Shown here piece by piece: positions 20,351 to 30,663 of a DNA stretch of 64,000 bases. This DNA is from Dermanyssus gallinae (Eukaryota; Arthropoda; Arachnida; Mesostigmata; Dermanyssidae): positions 62,001 through 126,000 of the forward strand of contig QVRM01006419.1 of assembly GCA_003439945.1 (NCBI GenBank), in the 5' to 3' direction. The notes below the pieces were generated by a model. It saw only the letters and a list, made by a program, of their open reading frames with translations, was not told the origin of the DNA and did no database searches. A program made the position numbers and the translations under genes. Positions within the stretch are counted from its first letter, which is position 1. Each line of letters opens with the position of its first letter.

Positions 20351-22720
20351 CAATTAGGCTTGCTTCCGGAGAGGCCGGGGAGCGCATGATGTAATCAATG
20401 TGCTTCAATCAGACATAGAACGAACCGTGGTGCAACCCAGAGGCAGAGTGACATTTTAGCAAGGTTTCAAACCGCGCCCTCTGGCCGAAAGGCGTGAGCT
20501 TCCGGCGTTGGCTGGGGGCTCCGCCGGCCCATGCTGCCAGATATCTCAACATGTCCGGCCCTTATTGCATTGAAGATATACCACACGGGGAATTCCAAGC
20601 CCGTAGGGGACGGAGGATGGTCTAGAATAGTCAGAAAACAACTTCCAAAAAAATGTTTTAATTCTAGACTGGGGTATGCGAAGGGTTTGCTGACGGGCAT
20701 AGTTTAACAGCTAAGCAGGAACGATGCCTTCTGCTAAGGCAGCTGCATGCTGAAAATTATTGCTTTGGAATTGCGAAAGCTTTTCTGGAGCTTTGCAGCT
20801 AGCACTAGAAGGTTTGTTGAAAAATCAGAGGAAGGAGACCGTTGAATACTCTTAAGAAACCGCTTTGTTTACCTGCTGGTAGGTCGCGGACCGGCAGTGA
20901 ACGTAATCGGAGTCAAACTTAGGTCACCTATTACAGGACCATTTCAGCATTTTTGTTGGAGTGGCAGGAAAAGTGACCGAGCCCTCGGGAGAGGTACCGC
21001 AGTTAAATGTGTACCTCGCCAGGAAGCTTTGGGATGAAATGGCATGCACTAGTTGGCACATGAACACAAGGTACATTGTACATGGCTTCGTCATTTGGTA
21101 TGTTCGACACAAGGATTTCACCGTTGGCGATCAATGTTGTTGCCGGTTTTGATGGCAGATATACGCTGTATACCATGTAGCGAGTTTCCAGACGAATCGG
21201 CGGTTTCTGCCGTTTTTGGCCCGGTGGGACTGTCGTGAAAATGTCCAAATTGGATATAGTGGCAATTACATTTATAATTACGTGCCATATAGAAATACAA
21301 ACAGATTGCAAAATAAATAATAAGGACGCGAATGTTCTCTTGCTCTAAAACTAGTAATTTGTAGTAGGTTTTGTGTATAGAAATTTAGGGCGATCCAAAT
21401 ATCGCCGAGTTTGTTTTATAATACGGAACTTTTTTATTAAAAATACGGAATTCAACAAGTTCACGCCGTTTTGGCTTGACATAAGCGCATTTCGTCATCC
21501 ATACAAAGCCATTATTCACTACATATAACGCAACCGCTTCGTGTGGCTAAATAGAAACAAGATTCCGAAAGTTATGTGATATACACCTCAGCGATTATTT
21601 ATTATACACCACATGTTCGGTATTGTCCGTACCGGTTACTATAAATGCATATTTATGAGATGAGATCTTAAACCTGTTGCTTTCGGATCATTGAGCTATT
21701 AAATATCGAGTGGTTTGCAGTGCTGCCTTGCACGTCTTGGATTTTGTCTAACTGTCCACTTTTGAAGTAGCCTGTATACAGTTTATATTCTCGTTTTGCT
21801 AAACACAATTGTATGCGTGCCTAATAAATGTCGAAGCTATCATGATATTCATGAACGCATCTACTATAATTGATATTCCATGATAAGACCTTAGGCGACG
21901 TTGCGATAATTTTCTACATGTGATCTGACACCGCAATTGTTCACGGGGTAACAGTAGACTTCCACATTACCAAATGATGAGTCCTTCGCGAAAGGGGGTC
22001 CTATAAGTATCTTTTAGAATGAAACGGATAGTGCATCGGGCAACTCCCTGAAATATAATGGGGGTCAACTATCTGGCATATGTTTTAACTTGGTCGAATT
22101 AAAACATTTGCCAGAAATTAATTACAAGGAATTATAATTTCATCAAGCTTCCTGACAGCAAAAGGGTTTAGCAATACTATCCACGTTTTTTACACTCGAC
22201 CCTCACACGTTTCTACCGGTAATCATGGGGCCCGTGAAAAGTCCACCTGAATGCCTTTGTCGTCATCTGACATTAGAAGCCGTGGCTCAATTTCGGCATG
22301 ATGCCTACCCTTTTAGAGACAGAGTCGATCTTTTTTTAGATTTAGATATTTAAGTTAAACCCTGAAACTAAACGAGATTACATTATGGTAATTTTTGCCG
22401 AGACAACATATATATAATAGGTAGAATAGACGTTCCCCCTTAGAGCCCTTTCTAGAGCATGCGTTATTGGTTGATGAATTTTGTCGGCTCTGACGATTCA
22501 TTTCAGACCTTTATAAAAAAAAAATAAAAAGTTAAATTTCTCGACGGACAAAACCTTTACGGATTATATAGCTAAACGTTTAGCTATTAGTAACTCTCTA
22601 TTTTAAATAGTTGCTTCTCTGTTTGCAATGGTGGATAGATTTTCGAATTAAATCAGCATCAGGGAACCAACGGCACCTAGCGACTAGCGAATCATGACTA
22701 GTGCACTAGTTTGCTATACC
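20351..22720. other. no gene recognised
   Basis: ORFs of 60-102 codons (for example 20467-20700 and 20924-21311 on the minus strand, 20961-21238 on the plus) show no domain and overlap each other on both strands. No repeats longer than a few units were seen. This is the longest plain stretch in the window. Confidence 0.45.
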
Positions 22721-23830
22721 ACGTCACCATATTAGAATGTCAGCACATAAAACCATGCATATAAGAAGGGTGTTTCCCGTTAATAATCTTGTCTGCTTCA
22801 TCCCGCAAATGAGAGTAGCTGTTTCAAGGAGTAGGCAGCGGCTAAGACCGATATGAATTATGTATGTAAGCACTTTATTGATTCCACGATATATTTTATA
22901 CAGTATGATGGAGAAATGCTCGTACACAGAGCAGGTAGAACAATTTAGAATTGCACCGCTTCAAACCTACCTCATTAATTTGTTCACTTACCAAAGCCCT
23001 GGCTCCGCGATTTGTGTTAGAGCCGGAACCGTCATTCCTAGAATAATTATACAAATAAACAAACGTAATGGTGTCCTTCAAAAGAAGCATGAGATTGCTT
23101 TGCAGCACGACCGCTTCGCTAAGTTATTAATCGTGAAGTGCGGGAGGCGTGGCGGGTCTGTGACTGTAGTTCCATTTTATGACAGGGAACTCGAGGAGAA
23201 CCCGACCGGCGCTTTCCAGGATCAATATCACTGAAGCGTGAAGCACATTTGGCAAAGAGCGATATGAAAATGGTTGCCGGAAAGGAGATAGGTGTTATGT
23301 TTCAATTTCCTTTGTTCGAGTACGCCGAGCTGGGAGGAACGATTTTGCTCGGAGTCGAGCCAATTGCGCTGCATGTCCCACGTGGCCGTCTGCAAGTGTC
23401 GCCACTCAGGCCCCTTAACAGAAAGAACCAACAAACGAAGAAAAACACAAAAGAAGAGTGGGTAGAAGCGCGGAGACGTTAAGAAAGTCGGCGGCTTTGC
23501 CAGGTAGAAAAATATTACCATTTTTCCTTTCCTGTGAAATTTTACGAACCCACCACACTGTGGTGTCCTCCATAGACGCATTGTTGTACAAGGCACATAC
23601 ACAAATCTACACAAAGGCGTCAGACAACTGCTATTGCTTTTTAGAGGAGCAGCCGCAACTTCAGTGTCAATACGCTTGTGTTCCCCCCCTGATGGGTGTC
23701 CGAAGCCGGAGCTCCGCGATTCAAACTGACCCACGCGGGTTCGTTTTCCGTTCCGGTGGTCGCTACATACACACATTTTTCCTCTGCTGGCAGACATGTT
23801 TGTCCTAACTTACATTTCTCGCTTCTTCGG
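22721..23830. other. unassigned ORF pair; function unknown
   Basis: A 124-codon plus ORF (22860-23234) and a 189-codon minus ORF (23228-23797) are free of low-complexity repeats and converge tail to tail, overlapping by 7 bp. Neither resembles a family I recognise. The overlapping plus frame 23458-23808 (116 codons) is also open, so coding potential is not established. They may be decayed element fragments or chance ORFs. Confidence 0.25.
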
Positions 23831-26180
23831 TCCGTCCGAGCTATGGTCTCCACAAAGGCAATAGCTCCACCTCACAGCGTCAATGTCCACTAACCTGCTT
23901 CATCCGGCAAACTAGATCTACTTCTCCTTCTCTGCTTTTTATTCTCTTTTTCACCTTTTTTTCTCACATACACTCTCTTTACTTCTTCGTCTTCTCTCTC
24001 TTTACGTTCAATAGCAACGCAATACACCACGTTGCTGCCTCCGCTTTACCGTGTAGCGCCAACGTGCTGATAACAGCGACGATAGCAACAACAATAGTAA
24101 CAGCAGCAACAACAACAACAACAACAACGACGACACCAGCAGCCCCAGCATCCAAGCCCATCCACATACGCATGAGTCCGTGCCACCTCTATACTACCGT
24201 ACAACGACAATCAACCTGCTCGCGCTTCAGCGCGCTAGTTGCCTTCCTCCCACCCCCCCCCCCCCGCCTTCCTCTGTCTCCCAGCCTTCTATTGGCACCC
24301 GGCCCCAATACATTCACCGATCGTCGCTGCCCGCCCCCTATCCATCTACAACGCAGCTGAGCCATGGTATGACCAGCAGCAACAGCAGTGGCTCTTGCTA
24401 GTTTGGCAAACCAACCAGCCAACGAAGCCCCTCTGCCATTCTTAGCCTTCTTCTGATCCTTATCCTACCAATAGATAGATCCTCAAGTCTATCTTGCCCC
24501 CCGTCTTCACCGCCACCCTCGTCTTCGTTGCCCACTTGCTTGCCGGCGCTATTTCTACCGCCACTGCTCTTAGAGACGATAGAGACCCCCTTCCACCTTA
24601 TCTCATTTGTCCAATGCTGCCTGCAATAGAAGGCCGTATGTATAGTAGACTGCAGACTTCTGGCTATGTTACTATGGTCACAGTGCTGCTGCTGCTTCGA
24701 CTACTACTACTACTACTACTACTGCTACTGTCACTATTATTACTACTACTGCCACTGGGCTTCTACTACAGTTTCCGCCACTACGCATGCCTCCACAACC
24801 GCTGGGATCACAGCGGATAGTGCTACTATCGATGGCCGCCGACTGCTGGCCCCACGATGATTACTACCACTACGGGTTTGCTTGTTTGAGCTCTATTCCG
24901 CCTGTTCAATTGCTGTCCTGCGCGCTGTTATACTTGTTGTGTGCGATGTTAGCATTAAAGTGAAAAAGCCCGTCCCTTCGCCTGTCCGTGTCTCCCTTCC
25001 TCCGTTTTTCTTCAAAATTGAGTTTCCCCGCCCTTTTAAGCTACCGGCCCATATTTCGCCTGTAACCCTTGGCACTCGCTGGCAAGTTAAGAGACGCAGC
25101 AACAACAACAACCAATGCACTTCCCCTACAGTACGCCGCTCCTACTGGCCGCCACCTTCATCGTGTCTTCGCCAAGAACGGACACCCCCCCCCCCCCCCC
25201 GCAGACGGCCCAGTCTTCGTTTTTGTGCTTCTCACGTGTCTTGACATCGGGTTCGATCTGCCGCCGCTTTTCTAGTGCAGCCCTCGTCCATCTCGTTCAA
25301 GGCTGCTGGCCTGCTCTGACGCTGGCCGCTTCAGCAACCGCTATTGGCTGGTCCACTACTGCCTGAGCAAGCGCAGCTGACTTCAACCACTGCTGCTAGT
25401 GCTTCCGCTCTCATCAGCAACAGCAGCAGCAGCAGCAGCAGGACCTTCTCCTTATCCTGGCAATTCCCTCTCTTACGCGCCCCTACAAACCCCAGCCTGT
25501 CTTGCTCGATGGGTCAGCTGGCTCTATCCACCCCGCCTGCTCTGTCTGCTCAGTGGTTCCATGGTTCGTTCGTTTACTTGTAAGGAGCGGTGGCACCGGC
25601 CGCAGCAGCAGCAGCAGAAGTAACAGTGGAACAACACGATAAACAAAACTAGTAGAATACAACGTGAGGAATGGGAAAATCGAAAGGGAAAGAGAAAGAT
25701 AGAGAGATCTACAACCATGTACGTATGTATGTGTGGATACTTGCGGATACGCTGGTGTCCGTGCGATTGCGATGAAACGAAGGCAGCAAAACAGACGCAG
25801 AAAAGACGGGAACGGCCAAGAAAAAGGCGCCATGCAGAGGCAGAAGCAGGAGGCGAAGAAAGAGCAGAAGATGTAAGAGAAGAAAAAGACGAACAGTGCC
25901 CATTTCGAAATGCTGCTAGCCTGCAATTGCGGACTACAAGTGGCTGATATCTTTGGGTCGCCGGAGCGAACTGATGTCTGAGAGGCGCATTATTGCTATT
26001 GTTGCTGCTGCTGCTACTGTTGTTGTTGTTGTTGCTGCTACGACTTCTACCACTACTGCTATTAGGGCAACCACCTAAACGCGATGGATTTTTTACTGTG
26101 ATTGCTCTCTTTCTAGTCATAACAATGAAGTCGAGACTGCCGCACATCCTGGGCGGATCGCTTGAAAAACTGGCTTAGAA
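23831..26180. other. trinucleotide-rich island with C-runs
   Basis: Contains ACA/ACG repeats at 24090-24150, CTA/CTG repeats at 24690-24750, CAG repeats at 25420-25440 and 25605-25620, GTT/GCT repeats at 26000-26040, and C-runs at about 24246-24260 and 25187-25200. Opposed low-complexity ORFs (poly-Ser/Asn, poly-Leu) run to 207 codons. No domain, splice or start context supports a specific protein. Composition is like the islands at 13.6, 41-43 and 54-56 kb. Confidence 0.4.
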
Positions 26181-26790
26181 TGAGACCTTTTTCCTGTCTT
26201 CTCATTTGTCTACGACCAACATCTGTTTCTGGCAAGCCTTGGTTGACATCCTTTGTGGCCCGAGACTAACAATTTGGTTCGTAGCGGTTTATGTAGTGCG
26301 TTCATTCCTAAAATCCCACAACAAAACGTTTGTGGGATTTTAGAAAATGCCAATGCTAGGGCCATAACGGGGAGTCGCACAGCTCAATCACGGTCACAGA
26401 AGATACATTGACTATTTACTTTCATCTTCCTAGGGAAACAAATAATTCTCACGACTATGTTATACGGTCAAAAACATGTTGCAGTACGGCATACTTTAGC
26501 GAGGTCGTTGCAACATTAGACCGACGTGCCTTAATTCTTCGAATTTATCAGCAAGCGAGTTTCAATATGACTGGTATACAGTGACTTCTAAAGCTCGATT
26601 CGGAAAAAACGGGCTTCATGAGTAATGTCAAGTTGTTCTACAACAAATTGTTGCGTTTTTAGACTTATTTCGATTTAATGAGTATTCGTTTATTTCACCC
26701 TCTGATGTGTTGTCCATATAAGCAAAACTGTATATTATCAACACACGAAATCTCATCGTGCGGTTGCACCTGTGTAACTTAGCCGACTTA
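26181..26790. other. no gene recognised; one perfect hairpin
   Basis: The only structure seen is CTAAAATCCCACAA (26308-26321) with its exact reverse complement at 26330-26343 across an 8-nt loop. Confidence 0.55.
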
Positions 26791-26792
26791 AC

Positions 26793-26990
26793 CGAGCAAG
26801 ATGGCTTAGTGGCAAAGCCATTGCCTTGCATTCGGGAGGACTGGGTTCGAGACCCAGACCGGTCACTCTTAAATTGGTTTGCATGGTTTCCAATTTAGAC
26901 AACCTAATGCCGGAGTGGATTAAAATTAGCCATGACATGAAGAAACCGTACACGGGCATTTGCCTTACGGAAAATCTTAAAAAAAAAATG
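26793..26990 (+). mobile_element. tRNA-derived SINE, family A, copy 2
   Basis: Starts GAGCAAGATGGCTTAGTGGC with box A (TGGCTTAGTGG), followed by CATTGCCTTGCATTCGGGAG and box B (GGGTTCGAGACCC flanked by CTG/CAG), a good tRNA-like T-arm. The body CTCTTAAATTGGTTTGCATG, CAATTTAGACAACCT, GCCGGAGTGGATTAAAA matches copy 1 at 16590-16797. The 3' part ends ACGGAAAATCTT followed by about ten A residues at 26980. The better-preserved box B and clean poly(A) suggest it is younger than copy 1. The head resembles an alanine-type tRNA, but the parent is not proven. Confidence 0.86.
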
Positions 26991-27785
26991 TATAGCTGAT
27001 ATGGATGGCCACTCAACCGTATTGTACAGTCAGCATATTGGATCGCAGAGTCTGCATTTGCCACACCCTCGCCTGGCTCATGAAATATAGGCTTCCCACA
27101 CAACGCGGTTAAAAGTGAACAAAGACCAATCCTTCCAAACGAACTCTCATTCAAATCGCTACCACTAGGCCTAGAGAAAGCACCTGTGGCGACCTGATAT
27201 CTGCCATAGCTTCGATTGCATTTGAAACAGTAACAGTTGTAGACAAGAAGGCTAATCACCTAAAGCGATTCACTTTATGGGGAAATCGAGAAAAAAAAAG
27301 AGAAGTATACAACTCGGTATGTGTCGAAGGCGAAAAAAGGGCGCAGAAAATAAAAAAAAACAAGAAGAGAAAGACGGAAGGTGTCCGATTCGAAATGCTG
27401 CTTGCCAATCAAATCAATAGTGCCACGACCGTACCCAAGTCGAGCTAGTCATACTTTTCTCATGAATGTTGTGCAGAACGAAGAAGAAGGTGAACTTTAC
27501 TGCAGATAAAGCCTACAAAGCACAATGTCGTCAGCGTACAAAACAGCTCACAAACGTGTGAGGCTTCCAAATTTCGTCGGAAAACTCGCAAATTGCCAGA
27601 ACAGCTAAGGTCTTGTACGATTACTTTGTGTAAGGGAAGCTTGTTGCACAAGCGGAGCTAACTTGGCGGTTAGTTTTGAACTCATCGCGAAAATTCCACG
27701 ACAATACCGAACACATTTATTATTTTCCCTTTCAAAAGGCTTACCTCAGATTCAACGGGTAGCGTTCGACTGTGTTTGGCCGGAA
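26991..27785. other. no gene recognised
   Basis: AT-rich spacer with A-runs at about 27291-27299 and 27351-27360. Short ORFs lack motifs. Confidence 0.5.
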
Positions 27786-27848
<63 letters not shown>

Positions 27849-27850
27849 TA
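27786..27850. repeat. (ATT)n microsatellite
   Basis: About 20 ATT units (TAA on the minus strand) form the 3' flank of R4-like copy 1. Confidence 0.93.
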
Positions 27851-28887
27851 TTAATATTGTTTAAATGTTACAATTGTGAGGTGTGAACGTGTACTCCTTG
27901 TCTTCTTCTAACTCCTAAATATTATTCCATGGAACCGACAATACAGCCGGCGTTTCCTCGGCACACAGCAAGCGACAGCAGTTGCCGTAGAAACTCGCCT
28001 TCGCGCCGATTCCCTGTGAGATCTGTAATCCGTTGGCCCAGCTCACTGATGAATCTCTTGGTTCCCTTGCTTACCGGGCCCATTGTTTCCATCGATATTG
28101 GCACTACGATATAACTTGTCTCCAGTTCTTGGTACTTGCGTTTTTTCCCATTATCTGCGCGCTCGGCAACCCATCCCGCTTCTAGTGAACTGTGGCGTAT
28201 ATACGAGGGAGCCACTGTACAGGAAACTGTAGCATCCCATACTAAGCATCTGCCGTTAGCCCATAGCGGGATTGTTACACCGTCTGGTCTTTTGTCGTCA
28301 TGAAGTCCTAATCTGGGCTCGAGCGTGCTTGGTATACCAGCTTTGCGTAAGGCTCTTCTTATAATTGCATTGATTTCAGCGTGTCTAGAAACTCTACCAT
28401 GGCTTTTGATGCAGCTAAGAGGGTGAAGTCCATCCTCAGTTACTGTGGTACCACATGCGCGGCAACTGTAGGGGTTGCAAACCGGGGCACCTATTCGAAG
28501 AGCTGTTACCATGCGGAATGAGGTGTTGTCCAGCATGGTACCCAGCTGCGGGGAAGGGCGACACTTTAGAAAGCCTCCACTAAATGTGTCCCGTGCTGCC
28601 AGAAAGACAGCTTTTTCCACTGGAGAATGGAGGTTGTCTAACAGCTCTCTAGCTGCAGCGCTGCATCTGTAGGAGTCCAATGTATGCTGTGTGGGACATT
28701 CTTGCTAGGGGCCTGGTCCAATTGTTTGTCTAGCTATTAGCTCTGCAGCGTCTTTGGCTCTTGTGATTCCTTGGCGGATGTCTGGTTCGACCAACGTTTT
28801 TGCGAGTTTACCAAATTCCAATAGAGACGCGGCATAGCACATGGGAGCCAGCTCCGTCGCTGATCTAATACCAAGTCTAATACCAAG
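27851..28887 (-). pseudogene. R4/Dong-like retrotransposon copy 1, 5'-truncated C-terminal part
   Basis: RLE retrotransposons nick their target with a PD-(D/E)xK-type endonuclease at the C-terminus. From 28870 on the minus strand: SATELAPMCYAASLLEFGKL, a stop at a TGG-to-TAG site near 28710, then a 252-codon open frame. It contains VEKAVFLAARDTFSGGFL and GTMLDNTSFRMVTALRIG, a CCHC zinc knuckle (CRACGTTVTEDGLHPLSC), RHAEINAIIRRAL, the endonuclease blocks RPDGVTIP and LVWDATV, and the C-terminus LLSLAVCRGNAGCIVGSME. A short 3' UTR follows, ending in (TAA)n. The polymerase core is missing because the copy is 5'-truncated directly against a (TAA)n tract. Apart from the one stop the fragment is well preserved. 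Confidence 0.88.
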
Positions 28888-28909
28888 TTATTATTATTAT
28901 TATTATTAT
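28888..28909. repeat. (TTA)7 between R4-like copies 1 and 2
   Basis: The short tract is the 3' flank of copy 2 and the 5' flank of copy 1 when both are read on the minus strand. A 12-bp direct repeat (CTTGGTATTAGA on the minus strand) lies just inside copy 1. Confidence 0.88.
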
Positions 28910-29342
28910 GTTTTCATTATTTATTCAATATTTCGGTGTTTCCGTGTACCCGCCTAGGCTCACCCCCGCTCCTCAATCCATGGAGCCGATGACAGCGGCG
29001 GCGTTCCCCTACACACTGCGAGCGAGAGTTACTGACGTAGAAACTCACCCTCGCGCTGGTCACCCGTGTTAGCACTTATTTTGATACCTAGGTCTTTGAG
29101 AAAGATACTTGTGTTTTTGCTGATTGGACCCATCGTTTCCATGGCGACGGATACGAAGTGGTATCTTCTCTCTAGGTCACAGTATTTGCGCTTTTTTGCG
29201 ATCTCAGCATGTTCGGCAACCCACCCTGACCGAGTAGCGCTATGCATCAAGTATGACGGAGCCACTGTACATGATACCGTGGCATCCCATACTAGACATT
29301 TGCCCTTAGACCATGGCGGAATGGTCTTCGAAGCCCAACCTG
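28910..29342 (-). pseudogene. R4/Dong-like copy 2, 5'-truncated endonuclease end
   Basis: The minus strand gives PRLGFEDHSAMV in place of the PRLGLHDDK-PDGVTIPPW block, so about 20 nt including the PDG motif are deleted. Then come VWDATVSCTVAPSYLMHSAT and AEHAEIAKKRKYCDLERRY, METMGPISKNT, and GDQREGEFLRQ followed by a stop. The rest of the C-terminus and 3' UTR continue in another phase to (TAA)n. The 5' end is cut at CCCAGG immediately next to (TAA)n. Confidence 0.85.
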
Positions 29343-29344
29343 GG

Positions 29345-29416
<72 letters not shown>

Positions 29417-29417
29417 T
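29343..29417. repeat. (ATT)n microsatellite
   Basis: About 24 units; 5' flank of copy 2 on its sense strand (TAA) and left border of the duplicated segment that follows. Confidence 0.93.
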
Positions 29418-29682
29418 AAATTCGATTTCTAACGGTTGCTCAGCTAAATTTGGATGTTGGAACAGCTAATCTACAAAGTGGCGCCAACAGTGATTTCAAC
29501 AACTCATCGCGCGACAGCCACAGCAACCACTTTGTCATCACTAGAGAAGCAGCAGCAATACCACATAATAATGTTAATTAATAAGATAGTGTTAACATAT
29601 AATGTTATTGTTCGTAATAATGTAATTATATTGTCATGGAATATTAATGCAATAACCATGTCTATAATAGTAATGTTAACTA

Positions 29683-29689
<7 letters not shown>

Positions 29690-29780
<91 letters not shown>
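29690..29780. repeat. (TAA)n microsatellite, ~30 units
   Basis: 5' flank of a truncated R4-like 3' end, with TAA on the element sense strand. Confidence 0.94.
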
Positions 29781-29915
29781 GCGTTGTCTTTGGCCGTTTG
29801 CAGAGGAAACGCGGCATCTATTTTAGGCGCCATGGAGTGAAATAATTATTTAAAGAATTTGCAATAATACGTTCAGACCTCACAATTGTAACATTATTTA
29901 ACATGTGGTAAATAA
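29781..29915 (+). pseudogene. R4/Dong-like 3' end only (copy 3a)
   Basis: The last 19 codons of the ORF (SLAVCRGNAASILGAME then TGA at 29839) and a 3' UTR (ACGTTCAGACCTCACAATTG) are followed by a degenerate then perfect TAA tract. It is extremely 5'-truncated, directly at the (TAA)n junction. Confidence 0.85.
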
Positions 29916-29951
29916 TAATGGTAATAATAATAATAATAATAATAATAGTTA

Positions 29952-30104
29952 ACCATGAGCTCCCTACCTTCAGCCTATACAAAGCCCGATCAACCCCAAC
30001 TACGATCACAACAGTCATATACCTGCGAAATATGCAGGAAGTCCCTAAGGTCACTCCGGGGCTTGCGTATGCATACGACACGTCTCCATCCGGCAGATTA
30101 TTAT
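29952..30104 (+). pseudogene. R4/Dong-like 5' start, truncated by duplication breakpoint
   Basis: Starts ATGAGCTCCCTACCTTCAGC and encodes a C2H2 zinc finger (YTCEICRKSLRSLRGLRMHT then TRLHP; C-x2-C-x12-H-x4-H). Coding sequence stops at CGGCAGA, where the next duplication unit begins. It is identical to the start of the long copy at 30671. Confidence 0.85.
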
Positions 30105-30380
30105 TATTATTATTTAAATTCGATTTCTAACGGTTGCTCAGCTAAATTTGGATGTTGGAACAGCTAATCTACAAAGTGGCGCCAACAGTGATTTCAACAA
30201 CTCATCGCGCGACAGCCACAGCAACCACTTTGTCATCACTAGAGAAGCAGCAGCAATACCACATAATAATGTTAATTAATAAGATAGTGTTAACATATAA
30301 TGTTATTGTTCGTAATAATGTAATTATATTGTCATGGAATATTAATGCAATAACCATGTCTATAATAGTAATGTTAACTA

Positions 30381-30493
<113 letters not shown>

Positions 30494-30630
30494 GCGTTGT
30501 CTTTGGCCGTTTGCAGAGGAAACGCGGCATCTATTTTAGGCGCCATGGAGTGAAATAATTATTTAAAGAATTTGCAATAATACGTTCAGACCTCACAATT
30601 GTAACATTATTTAACATGTGGTAAATAATA
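30494..30630 (+). pseudogene. R4/Dong-like 3' end only (copy 3b, duplicate of 3a)
   Basis: Same final codons and 3' UTR as 29781-29915, present because of the tandem duplication rather than an independent insertion. Confidence 0.85.

Positions 30631-30663
<33 letters not shown>

Noticed and set aside
20924..21311. Minus ORFs as exons of a secreted protein
   Set aside because: Short, overlapping, open on both strands, with no signal peptide, cysteine pattern or splice sites that agree.
26793..26870. Functional tRNA gene
   Set aside because: A and B boxes are present, but no clean cloverleaf or terminator follows, and the same unit with its non-tRNA body recurs at 16.6 kb, so it is a SINE head.
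29473..29495. Retroviral-type primer-binding site (TGGCGCCAACAGTG) hinting at an LTR element
   Set aside because: No flanking LTRs, polypurine tract or gag/pol/env motifs were found; likely chance.
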